Below, piece by piece: positions 7,269-17,014 of a stretch of DNA of 64,000 bases. Position numbers and translations under genes: made by a program. This DNA comes from DASYAN01 sp963727755. Its GTDB lineage: Bacteria; Chloroflexota; Ktedonobacteria; Ktedonobacterales; Ktedonobacteraceae. Each line of letters starts with the position of its first letter. Position 1 is the stretch's first letter. The notes beneath the pieces were generated by a model. It was not told where the DNA came from and did not search any database. It worked only from the letters and a program-made list of their open reading frames with translations. The stretch is from the NCBI GenBank assembly GCA_963727755.1, contig CAVSHN010000015.1, positions 186,001-250,000 on the forward strand, written 5' to 3'.

Positions 7269-8306
7269 TCACGACTTTCTTAAAAACCATGCCAACATTT
7301 GATCGCCAGAGAAAAAGAAGTACAGAAATAAGAAGAAGGTAAGCAGGGAGAAGGCGACGAACAGCTTGTTCTCAAAAATCCTTTCCGGGTCTTTGACAAT
7401 AGTATTGTTCTGATACGCGAGATGAAAAAACCACACGATCCAGATCACTAAAAAGGGAAGAGTTGCAATCAGATCCACGCTGTATTTCAATGACAAAGCA
7501 CCCAACAGAAAACTGAACGATACCGCAGCAGCTATCATCGAAAGAAGTAAGTGTTCCTCTTTGTAGTATTTAAAGCTCTTTCGATATTTTGTAGCTATTT
7601 CACCATTTTTGATAAACCTTAGCTCACCAAATCGTTTTGCAGCCATCAAGAATATGCCAAGAAACCAGAAACCGAATATCAGAGATGCTGGCACTAAATG
7701 AGAGGATTGGGCAACCGAGTACCATCCGATCATCAGTCGTATGGGATTGTTGATGGCCTCAAAGATGAAATCGACATAGGGTTTGTCTTTCAATCGGAAA
7801 GGCTTGATATTATAAAGCACACCACTTATCAAAAGCAGAGCGAGTGAGAGAAAGAGCATAACATTCTGTAATCGTGCTACCAGAAATAAACCGATCATGT
7901 AAAAACACACGGAGAGAAAGAGAATGAGAACCGGAGATACCTCACCAGAAGCTATCGATCGGTTTTTCTTTTCAGGATGATATTTGTCTGTTTCTACGTC
8001 GAAAACTTCATTGATGCCGTAATTAGCTGATGCGACAATACACAGTGCAACAAAAGACATCGCAACGGGATACAGAAGAGACCAAGAGAAGGCTGATCGA
8101 ATATCTATATCAAGGATCTTGATTGCCAGTATGACTGCGACAAGCATGAAAATGTTTCTGTACCATCTTAAAGGCCTAAAAACATTTATTATGTCTATGA
8201 TAAATGTTCTTATGTTCATGCCACAAATTTTGGAATACTTAGAGCCGAATCTCTCGTAAAACATGGTTTCTACTTTCCCTTCATCTAAAGCTAGTAGAGC
8301 AGGCAT
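7269..8306 (-). CDS. UbiA-family prenyltransferase, DPPR-synthase-like
   Basis: The 345-residue polytopic protein has the first UbiA acidic motif as N-Y-G-I-N-E-V-F-D-V-E-T-D near residues 105-117, followed by K-Y-H-P-E-K-K-N-R-S-I-A-S-G, which resembles decaprenyl-phosphate phosphoribosyltransferases more than quinone-pathway enzymes. Those enzymes put phosphoribose on polyprenyl phosphate to make lipid-linked pentose donors. About eight membrane helices follow. Neighbouring genes are GT-C glycosyltransferases that use such donors, which supports the assignment. The ATG at 8306 has no good ribosome-binding site; Met15 (8264) or Met30 (8219) are alternative starts, and the first 29 residues lack family similarity. 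Confidence 0.75.
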   Translation of the reverse strand: MPALLALDEGKVETMFYERFGSKYSKICGMNIRTFIIDIINVFRPLRWYRNIFMLVAVILAIKILDIDIRSAFSWSLLYPVAMSFVALCIVASANYGINEVFDVETDKYHPEKKNRSIASGEVSPVLILFLSVCFYMIGLFLVARLQNVMLFLSLALLLISGVLYNIKPFRLKDKPYVDFIFEAINNPIRLMIGWYSVAQSSHLVPASLIFGFWFLGIFLMAAKRFGELRFIKNGEIATKYRKSFKYYKEEHLLLSMIAAAVSFSFLLGALSLKYSVDLIATLPFLVIWIVWFFHLAYQNNTIVKDPERIFENKLFVAFSLLTFFLFLYFFFSGDQMLAWFLRKS

Positions 8307-8378
8307 TCATAAATCAGCCATGACCCCTTATGCTTGAAGGTCCAGTTGGACCGTTTTATGTTCCCATCTTTGAATGAT

Positions 8379-8450
8379 GTCTCTTCTATACTCTCCTTCA
8401 GACACACTTTAGCAGCCAGCCAGATGCTCTAAGCAGAGTATAGAAGAGAC
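8379..8450. repeat. perfect 16-bp inverted repeat with 40-nt centre
   Basis: GTCTCTTCTATACTCT (8379-8394) is repeated inverted without mismatch at 8435-8450. It lies in the 266-bp space between the UbiA-family gene and the GT39-like gene. It could be a terminator stem without a T tract or a small palindromic mobile sequence. The rest of 8307-8572 shows nothing I can name. Confidence 0.7.
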
Positions 8451-8572
8451 TGGCACGCATCGCTAGTGGAAAACAGGGACAAATATCATGCTGGATGAGT
8501 GAATACACAGGGCATCGTTGCTGATCCATCGCTGGTAGGAAAGAAAGTTTTGAAAAGCGCATACTTGCAGTC

Positions 8573-10629
8573 TTACATTCCTAATGGCACGATAAAAAAG
8601 CAACAACTTGCAATAACAAACAAGTAAGCAAGAATATACCCAAGATCGCTAATTAGTTTGAATTCACGCTTTGTAAAAAAATCAATTCCAGTAAGATAAA
8701 AATAGATTAAGGGAATAATCATCGGAAATATATATCTAAAATCCTGGTTTGGGGCAAATGGGTTGGTATAACGAAAATACAGAAGAGAAAGGAGCGAGAG
8801 AAACAACCATAAAAGCATGAAGAGATGAGGAACGTTCAATTTGTAGATACTCCGGACTATGCCAATGAATAAGAAAGCAACTATTTGAAGCAATAACGTA
8901 CTCAGCACTATTGCTAGAATTGGTGCATACGTGAATGAAAAGCTAAATTCACCAAAAAGTATTGACTTTAAGAAATAATTCCATAAATACTGTCTTCCAC
9001 CTACATTATGCCAAGGATCAGTAAACGGTTGCTTTACGTATGTATTTAGATCAAAGCAAAGAAGATTGCATAATGAGTTATTCACTGCTAAAACGCTAGG
9101 ATCTCTAGATGCATTAGAATCTAAAATATTATACTGATGATTGTAAAGAGCAATGTTTATACTGCGAAAGAGACTGATATATAAGGCAAATATGATAATA
9201 ATTACAAAAAGCAGGGCTTTTCTTATATATTCAGATACTTGCGGTTTCTTAAGATAAAAATGTAATAATTGTGTGATTGGGAAATGCATTCGGTTCTCAT
9301 ACAGCCATTTTGGACTGGAGAACCGAATGCATTTCAGCGGCCTGTCAGTGCCATTGTTCAGCTGACCACTGCTGACGGCCTTTATGACTTTCCTGAAAAG
9401 TAGCAGCAGCAGATACAGACAAAAATAACAACTAAGATCAATCCGTTTGATTTGGTTATTATCATCAATGCCATAAAAAGAGTTCCGAGATAAAAATGTT
9501 TGCTCTCTTTGTCAACCAGCCATCGTAGGAGAAAGTAGACTCCGATCACTGAGAGTGTATAGTACGGTACGTCATTGCCTATTCGGACGGCGTGAATGAT
9601 ACCAGAAGGCCAGAAAGCGAGTAATGCTGTGCCTGTGAGAAGCATCCATTTCTTTTGGCAGAGCATGCGTAAAATTAGGACACCAAAAATGATAAAAACG
9701 GTAAAATATGCAAATGATAATGCTTGTAATGCAAAAAGAGAGTTAATAGAGAGGTTAGTTGCTATTTTATAGATAATGGCTGTACTTATGTAATACAGGG
9801 GAGGCTGAAAATATTCCCAGCCACTGGTTGGCTCTGGCACTTGCCAATGGATTGCCACATATTTGATGTAGTCCAAATGTCCGCCATAGGCCGTGACATC
9901 ATGCATTCTTACATTGAACGGTGTATAGCTTAAATAGAGAATATGAAGCAGTAATCCCAGCAAAATGACAATCACACACCCGCAAGGGAGTTGTAGCTGG
10001 TTCTTCAGGAAGAAGTAGAGAAGTGCACCAACTTCTGATAGGAGTATATAAAGAAGGAAAAGATACTGGCTGTCATAAGTCGAATAGGTGAGGCTCAACC
10101 CAAACCAGAGGTCTCTGCCATAGCCGATGAGTCCAACTTGAAAGTGATTGGTACCATTCTGGAGATAGCTTTTCAAATCGATATCAAAACCATTCGTGGA
10201 ATCGCAGAGCTTGCCCCTAATGATGGCATGTAAGTTGACACGTACCCCATTGATCTGAAAGGACTTGATGCAGTTATCAGGGACAATATGAACAATATGC
10301 TGAGAAAACAAGCTATATGAGAATTTGCCAGTAATAACGTATGTTTGACTTTTTTGATTGGAATGTTCATTTAAGGGAAGAGTAATGTTTTGTATCCTAT
10401 TGCTCATCCCTTGGATTGTGACGTCAGTCGGACGAAGGCTGGTTATAACTAGTGCAAATAAGGTGCAGGAGATTAACAGGACAAGCAGACCATACCTATT
10501 CAGGCTTTGGGAAAGTGGAACTCGTACCATTAATGAGAGAGAGTGCCATTGGTCACGCCATTTTGGCAAGACAGGCGAATCTATGGAAAGGTTCTCCATC
10601 TGGTCTGTAATTCCAGCTGTTTTCTTCAT
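8573..10629 (-). pseudogene. GT39-like membrane glycosyltransferase, broken by one frameshift
   Basis: Two adjacent frames together align from end to end with the intact paralogue at 22164-24167. The N-terminal frame (from ATG 10629) has an exported beta-rich domain after one membrane helix, then H-L-D-Y-I-K-Y and the P-P-L-Y-Y-I-S loop typical of GT-C enzymes. The C-terminal frame supplies the last helices. Comparison of the two copies places a one-base loss near 9410-9420, just before a C-T-T-T-T-C run; downstream of that the frame is open through to 8573. An 18-codon palindromic insertion (9281-9335) is present only in this copy. The ATG is preceded by GAGGAG 9 bp upstream. Confidence 0.85.
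9281..9335. repeat. 54-bp palindromic element inserted in frame in a glycosyltransferase gene
   Basis: GAAATGCATTCGGTTCTC (9281-9298) is repeated inverted perfectly at 9318-9335. Protein alignment with the intact paralogue shows that this segment adds 18 residues between a conserved Pro and the next membrane helix, with no loss of flanking residues. Confidence 0.8.
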
Positions 10630-10661
10630 GATGGTCGTCTCCTCGTTTCTCTTCTTCCTCT

Positions 10662-12038
10662 TTAGGATGAAGAAGTATTTATTAATGTTTTCCTGACATA
10701 CACGCTTTCTGATCCATCAGAGTAGATGCAAGAGAATTGTTGGAATATTTCCCCCTTGATTCCGTCAGGGAGCATTTGATTAGCAAACAATTCAAGAAGC
10801 ACAGTATTCGATCTCCTGACGATATCATCGTACTCTTGATATGGTAAATTTCCGTTTCTTATTCCTGCAACTGACCTAATATCTGTAAGACTGTAGTCCT
10901 TCACTAACTCTTTCTGAGCATAGAAAGCATAAATCGGTTGCAGAGTAAAGAGAGGTTCCGGAGTATGCTCTAATGCTTGTATTGTTTGAAAAAACCCTGG
11001 TGTTTTATCAAAAACGATCGTCTGAGCAAGATAGGAATATACGGTTTGATACAAAGAAAAAAGAATAATACCTACTAATGCAATTTTCCTGACCATGAAA
11101 GCGGTCCTCACCAATGCACTTTTTACTTCATGAGAAGAAAGTAGAAGAAGAATTCTATGCAGGAATATTCCTCCCATGATTGAAAATGGAACAGAAATGA
11201 CAACCAAGTGATGAGTGTAGAAAGGTCCTGGTATTAGTAATGCAGCTATAAATGTTAAAATTGCTAATACAGCTAAGAGGGCAAAATCTTCGAAGAAAAA
11301 GAAGATTCCAAGTGCTCCAAACAAGAAAATGGGCCAATTTAATGGCATCATTCCTTGCACTTGGGAGATCCTTTGCAGATACAACTGGAGATAGGAGGAA
11401 AGATATTCGGTGTCGGAGAGCAAATTAGCGATACTTCTTGGCATGAGCAGGATAATACCAAAATAGGCAATATTTAAGAGCAGAAACACCCAATAGGTAC
11501 ACATGTATTTCTTTATCCATTCTCTGATGCTTCTTCTATGTTCTATACAGCCATGCAGGAATACCACTAGCACAAATGCCAGACCTGTGAGAAAATTGGT
11601 GATCAGGGAAAAAGAGAAGAAGGATAGAAAAACTTGTGCGAGTTTCATTTTCCTCTTAACGAAGAAAAAGTAGATAAATAAAGCAAAAAATAGGAATGAC
11701 CCCTGTCTGATTGCAAAAAGATGGGCATCCCACTGAACACATTCTACAAAGGTTGAGAATAAAACCACACTAAAACTACTAGCCAATCTGCTGCGGGTAA
11801 AGTAAAGAACAGTAAAAAACAAAGGAAATATAGCTGAAAAAACCCATATCGTATAAATACAATGATACGTGTATATATCAAAATTGCATAATTTTAACAA
11901 TAGTCCATTCAAATATATCAGAAATGGCACATGATTTGGCATCGAAAAATCTTTATAGGGAAGATATCCTTCGACCATCAGTTTTGCTTCATACAAGTAG
12001 ATCCCCTCATCAGTGAATGGTCGTGCTTGTGTTCTCAA
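10662..12038 (-). CDS. GT-C (ArnT/PMT-like) membrane glycosyltransferase
   Basis: The protein has the lumenal motif T-D-E-G-I-Y-L-Y-E-A-K near its start, with the Asp-Glu pair used as catalytic acid/base in GT39/GT83-type enzymes, then P-Y-K-D-F-S-M-P-N-H and about ten membrane helices, and a soluble C-terminal domain. The best codon for a start in the visible frame is the TTG at 12038, but this would omit the first membrane helix expected in this fold. The frame is open upstream to about 12205 and encodes a hydrophobic helix (around 12050-12100), overlapping the end of the previous gene, but contains no ATG or GTG. Either a CTG or other rare start is used or the N-terminus is damaged. Confidence 0.75.
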   Translation of the reverse strand: MRTQARPFTDEGIYLYEAKLMVEGYLPYKDFSMPNHVPFLIYLNGLLLKLCNFDIYTYHCIYTIWVFSAIFPLFFTVLYFTRSRLASSFSVVLFSTFVECVQWDAHLFAIRQGSFLFFALFIYFFFVKRKMKLAQVFLSFFSFSLITNFLTGLAFVLVVFLHGCIEHRRSIREWIKKYMCTYWVFLLLNIAYFGIILLMPRSIANLLSDTEYLSSYLQLYLQRISQVQGMMPLNWPIFLFGALGIFFFFEDFALLAVLAILTFIAALLIPGPFYTHHLVVISVPFSIMGGIFLHRILLLLSSHEVKSALVRTAFMVRKIALVGIILFSLYQTVYSYLAQTIVFDKTPGFFQTIQALEHTPEPLFTLQPIYAFYAQKELVKDYSLTDIRSVAGIRNGNLPYQEYDDIVRRSNTVLLELFANQMLPDGIKGEIFQQFSCIYSDGSESVYVRKTLINTSSS

Positions 12039-12147
12039 CTCCCTTGTGTGGAGAATAACATTGCCAATAAAGAATAGAAAAGCAATCAGTAAGCTTCCAT
12101 AGGGAGCATGTGAACGCTCTTCCGTGTTCTTGGTTGAGCTGAGTTCC

Positions 12148-13491
12148 TCATGTGAAGAGGGACGGCATTTCTTTTGAATGAGATGGAGTGTCGTACCTAT
12201 GTACGCTTAAATCGTCTGTTTCGTCATCGTTTTCTCTCCTTTGTGTATCAGTTGAAACTATCTCACCATTCCTCAACACGCTGGGCATCACTACCAATCC
12301 ATCCATAGTGGGAAAGAGTGTTTTGACTAGATCTGTTACTGCGACGACAATCAAGAAGAGTACAGCAAAAGCAACATAGCCAAGATTAATTGTGGTGTTC
12401 CCCTGTGCGAGGAGTGCGGGCATTATGCTCATGAATGAACAAAGTTGCTGAATGATGGCCATATAAAAGTAGCGTGGGAAGTAAAAGGCATAAATGATCG
12501 AGATTACATCAGTCAGATAAAAGTAGCGCTCATGCATCTTTGGTAGGAAAAAGGGAATTGCCACTGCGAAAGTTAGTGCGAGCTTGAGGATGACCTCTGG
12601 CGTGATTGGTCTTCGGCTCCTCACTGTCATGAAGCTGATCAGAGCGACCATCGCGGTGGCTAGGATCTCCCCCATCGGTATCCAATCCTCAGGTTTCTGG
12701 GCTGGTATCCATTGGTAGAAGGTTGGAACTGTTATAGCTAAGGGCCACCCAGCAAACTCTTTGGTCTGTTCGACGTAGATGTTCAGCAAACTCCATATAT
12801 CTCGACCCTCAAGCCGAGCAGGAAGCAGCAGGGCCAAGAGGACCACCGGGATAAGGATGAGATATCTGAAGGGAAGCTTTTTTGTCAAAAATAGCACAAG
12901 CAGCACTGGCAAGAAGAAGATCGCTTGCAGTTTGAAGGAGATAGCAAGACCGAAGAAAACACAGGCCCATGCCGGACGTTTGCTCAGAAGACAATACAGA
13001 CTCGCTAGACACCATGCTGTGTAGATCGCATCGCATTGTCCCCATGCAGCACTATTGATAAAAATGGTGGGTGTGAATAAGATAACGATTGCTCCTAGAA
13101 TGGGGACGCAAGACCGTTGGTATTTCAGTCGGAGGATCAGGTAAGTGAAGAGAGCTAGCACCAGATCGAAGAAAACCGATATGCTTTTGATCGAAACCAG
13201 TGGATCAACAGGGATGTAAGTAGCAAAGGCTAAGAGGTAGAGGTAGGAAACGTTATAATCGGCAAAATTGTCTTTGAAAGCAGCAAAGCCTCCATGACCT
13301 TTAATATAATCATACCATGGATGCAAACAGCCAGTATAGTCAAGATATAATACTTTGTAGAGGGATATGCGCAATACGATCGAGAGCAGAAAAAGAAAGC
13401 AGAGAATGCCGCATTCAAGTAGTTGTGAGATGACATCTCTTTCTCCAGAGATAGCACTCTTTTTTGTGGCTTGGACCTTTTGCTTTATCAA
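12148..13491 (-). CDS. Gpi18-like GT-C mannosyltransferase
   Basis: The 447-residue polytopic protein has W-Y-D-Y-I-K-G-H-G-G in the first lumenal loop and N-S-A-A-W-G-Q-C-D-A-I-Y after the third helix, the pattern of Gpi18-type mannosyltransferases. M-H-E-R-Y-F-Y-L-T-D lies in a later loop. Such enzymes transfer mannose or a similar sugar from a polyprenyl-phosphate donor on the outer membrane face. The gene is a close paralogue of 20788-22008, but carries a C-terminal hydrophilic tail of about 45 residues that the paralogue lacks. Its stop codon overlaps the open frame of the next glycosyltransferase, suggesting co-transcription and coupling. Confidence 0.82.
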   Translation of the reverse strand: MIKQKVQATKKSAISGERDVISQLLECGILCFLFLLSIVLRISLYKVLYLDYTGCLHPWYDYIKGHGGFAAFKDNFADYNVSYLYLLAFATYIPVDPLVSIKSISVFFDLVLALFTYLILRLKYQRSCVPILGAIVILFTPTIFINSAAWGQCDAIYTAWCLASLYCLLSKRPAWACVFFGLAISFKLQAIFFLPVLLVLFLTKKLPFRYLILIPVVLLALLLPARLEGRDIWSLLNIYVEQTKEFAGWPLAITVPTFYQWIPAQKPEDWIPMGEILATAMVALISFMTVRSRRPITPEVILKLALTFAVAIPFFLPKMHERYFYLTDVISIIYAFYFPRYFYMAIIQQLCSFMSIMPALLAQGNTTINLGYVAFAVLFLIVVAVTDLVKTLFPTMDGLVVMPSVLRNGEIVSTDTQRRENDDETDDLSVHRYDTPSHSKEMPSLFT

Positions 13492-14031
13492 GTCAAGCCA
13501 ATGCCGAAATTCGTAATCATTAGTGAGTTCTTCTCATCAAGATATTCCTGCATGTTTATCTCCTTCTGCCTTCTTCTTTTGACTTTCAATATGAGGAGCG
13601 TGAACTCAGCCAATCAGAGCATCTACATTGCTCGATCCCTTTGCTGAAAGGCCATCATTGACAATATTTGAAGCATCCATATCGTTCTATACCTCAGAGG
13701 GCGTTTCATAATTCTCAAACTCTGCTGCTTGGGTTCTCTTCTCTACTCAGGATATCCAATGCAAGAGAGATTTCCTATGGTAAAAGAGGGACAGTTTTAT
13801 AGGTAACATTGCATCCCAGATCGATAGCAGAATAATCAAGCAGAGACAAGCTTTTCATACATCCTGCCTGTCTGCCTGTCTGGGTGTGTGAAGTAGTTTG
13901 CACCCATTTCTCGCGCTGTGAGGCATAGCAAAAATGTTAGGCGTACCCTCCACGATGTGGATAATCTATACACACACATATACTTTTGCTGTACACTTTG
14001 TCTATAATTTACCGACAGGGTACCTCGTCCA
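13492..14031. other. non-coding region upstream of module A
   Basis: No gene is supported here. The last ~90 bp (from about 13940) are clearly homologous to the region from 39171 upstream of module B, including a shared TCTATAATTT box at about 14001. Before that point I see no feature beyond AT-rich sequence. Confidence 0.6.
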
Positions 14032-14060
14032 TTGACAAAGAGAAATACATTGAGTATAGT
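14032..14060 (+). promoter_or_regulatory. sigma70-type promoter of module A
   Basis: TTGACA (14032-14037), a 17-bp spacer and TATAGT (14055-14060). The same boxes and spacing are kept at 39262-39290 upstream of module B although the surrounding sequence has diverged, which argues for function. Transcription would begin near 14067, leaving a leader of about 580 nt before the large gene. Confidence 0.75.
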
Positions 14061-14133
14061 TGAATATAGATAAGCGTCTTGCTGTTTTTTGATATCTGTG
14101 TTGTTGTTACTTTATAAAAAGGAAAAGCATGCT

Positions 14134-14250
14134 ATGTTTCATGAGAAAAGCCGAATGCTGTTCCCTGAAAGATCTCTGGCAAGCGATCTGTTGCCAGAGG
14201 GAAGTATCCAGACCTTATTGCTGAGTCACCCTGAAGGTCCTCCTGGTTAG
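14134..14250 (+). CDS. possible 38-residue leader peptide of module A
   Basis: An ATG 10 bp after AAGGA opens a short frame M-F-H-E-K-S-R that ends with TAG at 14250. The first 19 codons align without gaps with the module B leader (from 39363), with both synonymous and non-synonymous changes. Module B then has one extra T and shifts frame. If that T is an error, the peptide is conserved in both copies and ends at the same TAG. It is followed by a 10-bp-stem hairpin. Evidence for translation is weak. Confidence 0.3.
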   Translation: MFHEKSRMLFPERSLASDLLPEGSIQTLLLSHPEGPPG

Positions 14251-14269
14251 AGAGCCTATTCAAGCCACG

Positions 14270-14327
14270 CATGATCACCTGCTGCAACTACCACCTGTCT
14301 CCCCAAGAAGCCTCCCCGGTGATCATG
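14270..14327 (+). other. leader hairpin of module A
   Basis: CATGATCACC (14270-14279) pairs perfectly with GGTGATCATG (14318-14327). The loop side CCCCAAGAAGCCTCCCC is conserved in module B, where the stem is shorter. A second hairpin, GGACTAGC-TTTA-GCTAGTCC (14376-14395), and a third, GGGC-TTTA-GCCC (14445-14456), lie downstream in module A only. Confidence 0.55.
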
Positions 14328-14649
14328 AGCTGGCTGTGAAGCTGTTATGCGCGTCGCTTTTTTGCACGCAGCAGCGGACTAGCTTTAGCTAGTCCGTACC
14401 TTTTCGGTCACTAATGCGCTCCATGTCTGATATACTAATGTAAAGGGCTTTAGCCCAAGATAACGTAGAGACCCGCAAGAGCCGCGTCCGTTTACCCTGA
14501 GCAAGTCCGATACAAAAATTTGAACTGCGCTCTCTTGCGGTGCTTTTTCTATCGCACGCGGCCTGCAAGGACCCGTGTAAAAGCTTAGCCGCATGTGAAT
14601 GATGATTGATAGAATTTAGACACTTTTGTACATCAAAAGGAGTAACAAA

Positions 14650-16854
14650 TTGGGAAATAATGAAACCAGGCGTACAAGCGATAAAATTGTAGAAAGTCAA
14701 TTGGATAAGACAGGGCAAGCCAAGTCACAAGCTAGTGATAGTAAGGGCTGGACTGAGAAAGTGAGACAGAATATCGGTCCTGCATTTGCGGCTCTCACCA
14801 TGGGAGGACTGGCATTCCAAGGAATTTTGGCAATAGGTGGTGTTGGGGGCTCAACGTCTGAAGCTCCTGGTACTGCTCTTACTCTGAGGGATGGCAAGGG
14901 TCCAATGGATCAAAGACCTTCTTTTCAGGTAGCGTCCGATCAGCGAGCCGAGATCATTGGCAAAAGTCCAACAAAGCCGTATGTTCCTGCTCCGCGGCCA
15001 GAATGGCTTTCTCCCCCCAAAGGCCCGACGTTACAGGAAATATGGCCTAATTTGTATGAGCAGATGGTGAAAGGCTCAGAAGAAAAGGGGCAAGGATCCA
15101 AGGTTTCGCTTCGAGGAGAGGCTCAGGAAACATATGATGGAGAGACTTCATCCGGACAGGCAAAGCCAGATAAGCATCAACCGAGAAAGCTTCTTTCTTT
15201 GAATGAGAAGAAGATTGCTACTGTGCAAGCTTTGCAAAGTTTCATAAAGAAACTCAACGACAAGAAGGTGAGAGAGCGGTCGCTGCTTGAGAAAAATTCA
15301 GGAAGTGCACGCCTGCTCCAAGAGCAACTAAGCTGTACAGGGTTTAACTATACACAACTCACTCAAACTGATGCTCAAACTCAATTATCGCACTTACAGG
15401 CTGTTAAAGATGCAACACAATACTTAGGAATACAGCCTGACTGGAATAGCACCTATTATGCGTATAATGATGTTATTGTTGCAACATATCCTCCAGAAGA
15501 ATATTCAATAACGTTTCTTGCTATTGACAATTCATCCGCTGGCAATGATACACTGGGACTGCTAGGTCAGTTTGTTGTACACGGTAGTGAGAATGTGTTC
15601 CTTACTTGGTCAACACCTCAAGGAAAAACCTTTGCCGCGATAGGGGGAGCAGATGAGGGAAGAGGATGGTGTGGTAATGAAGCATTGGTTTCAGGTGATA
15701 TAAATTGGGGAAAATTCACATTTTCTTCTGCATGCTTTGTCGACCATATTAGTGGTGTTGGTTACGGAGGTACGGGTTTTGACTGCGATGCCTGTGCACT
15801 AAATTTGTCTAAATACCAGTCTGATTGCTATTGTTGTGTTCTTGAAAGTGCAGGCGGCGCAGATACGGTAGGCGGCATATCTTCCGCAAAACAGTGCATT
15901 GCAACCAATTCTAGTGATCAGTACGCATGCATAAATGTTTCATTATCTGGGGTCAATCCTGGGGTTCAGCTTTGGCCATATATGATGAAAATCTCGGGTG
16001 AGGTGTACGTGCAGAACAATTGTGCATGGGGACTCGACTCTGTTATGTCCTACGTTGGTTTCAATTACGTTTGCCCACCTCGCACCTGTCCCCCTGGGAG
16101 AGCCTACTATACTACTATGTTATACTGGGGCAGCACGGGCACGAGCTACTCTTGGCTTAATCCTGGAGAATGTCAATCTCTCTCGAATTTTAGTACTTGG
16201 CTGTATTGTTCTACCTTTAACGAGACGGAAAAGGTCAACTACATTTCTCTGCCGACCAGCGTCGACATGAACATTATGGCGTTTGGGACCGGTTCAGCAG
16301 GGGTATATTCGCCCAATAGAAACTTTCACGTCTACGACGCGAGTATGTACCCGGATTTGAACCCATACCCATCTCTACCTTCTGCCTGTGGAGAAAACGA
16401 TCCAAATTGTACGCAACTATGTGCCCAACACCCCGAAGCGAATATACCATCAGATACAATCCCAGCTCAATATCCAGAAATTCGACCACCATCGCCGCCA
16501 GAGGCTCCTGCATCTCCGTCAGAGGCTCCTGCGCACCGCCACAAAGGCCTCAGTGATGGTGTTATAGCTGGGATAGCGATAGGAGGCATAGGTGGTGGGG
16601 CAGCCTTGATTGCTGCTGCTTGGCGCTGTTGTTGTCCCAAACGTAAATTCTCGGGAGTACGCCCCAACCATTTCGAATTTCAGCCGATGTCCCCAAATCC
16701 CCGCAAGCCTGATGAATCCTCCTCAGGAGTACACGATCCTGGAAGAATCCCCGCAAGCCTGATGAATCCTCCTCAGGAGTACACGATCCTGGGAAGAATC
16801 CCCGCAAGCCTGATAAATCCTCCTCAGGCAGGAAGGCACTACCAATGGTCTTAG
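14650..16854 (+). CDS. large Cys-rich exported protein with C-terminal membrane anchor (module A)
   Basis: I do not recognise a family for this ~734-residue protein. It has a hydrophobic segment at about residues 45-70, a Pro/Ser/Lys-rich linker, a short coiled coil (about 190-225), a large Cys- and Asn-x-Ser/Thr-rich domain (about 240-600) with the conserved C-P-P-R-T-C-P-P-G-R block, a Pro-rich stalk and one Gly/Ala-rich transmembrane helix (~650) followed by cysteines, basic residues and a cytoplasmic tail of tandem repeats. TTG at 14650 is chosen because AAGGAG lies 7 bp upstream in both copies, while the ATG in module B is not conserved here. The module B protein at 39849 is a full-length paralogue. 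Confidence 0.7.
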   Translation: MGNNETRRTSDKIVESQLDKTGQAKSQASDSKGWTEKVRQNIGPAFAALTMGGLAFQGILAIGGVGGSTSEAPGTALTLRDGKGPMDQRPSFQVASDQRAEIIGKSPTKPYVPAPRPEWLSPPKGPTLQEIWPNLYEQMVKGSEEKGQGSKVSLRGEAQETYDGETSSGQAKPDKHQPRKLLSLNEKKIATVQALQSFIKKLNDKKVRERSLLEKNSGSARLLQEQLSCTGFNYTQLTQTDAQTQLSHLQAVKDATQYLGIQPDWNSTYYAYNDVIVATYPPEEYSITFLAIDNSSAGNDTLGLLGQFVVHGSENVFLTWSTPQGKTFAAIGGADEGRGWCGNEALVSGDINWGKFTFSSACFVDHISGVGYGGTGFDCDACALNLSKYQSDCYCCVLESAGGADTVGGISSAKQCIATNSSDQYACINVSLSGVNPGVQLWPYMMKISGEVYVQNNCAWGLDSVMSYVGFNYVCPPRTCPPGRAYYTTMLYWGSTGTSYSWLNPGECQSLSNFSTWLYCSTFNETEKVNYISLPTSVDMNIMAFGTGSAGVYSPNRNFHVYDASMYPDLNPYPSLPSACGENDPNCTQLCAQHPEANIPSDTIPAQYPEIRPPSPPEAPASPSEAPAHRHKGLSDGVIAGIAIGGIGGGAALIAAAWRCCCPKRKFSGVRPNHFEFQPMSPNPRKPDESSSGVHDPGRIPASLMNPPQEYTILGRIPASLINPPQAGRHYQWS
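16696..16828 (+). repeat. 50/51-bp tandem repeat in the C-terminal tail
   Basis: Units start at 16696, 16746 and 16797 with AATCCCCGCAAGCCTG. The first is 50 bp and the second 51 bp, because of one extra G, so the same DNA is read in two frames: N-P-R-K-P-D-E-S-S-S-G in unit 1 and R-I-P-A-S-L-M-N-P-P-Q in unit 2. The third unit is partial. Confidence 0.9.
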
Positions 16855-17014
16855 AGATGAGCGAGGAATAAGGTCCGAACGGTGGTCGGTACCCACGATC
16901 ACCAAAATCCGAAGTTAAAATTCGCTCATCAGTGGCAAGTTAAACCTTGGTCACTCCTACAGGATTAGAGGAGCATAAATCCTTCGAACTACCTGTAGCA
17001 CAACGGATTTTTTG
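16855..17014. other. spacer after the large module A gene with a fragment of a small palindromic element
   Basis: No gene. The segment 16936-16959 matches one end of the 84-bp palindromic insertion found at 42472-42555 in module B. The next ~50 bp, up to the T run at 17008-17013, match 42360-42412 in module B and may include a weak terminator stem. Confidence 0.55.
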
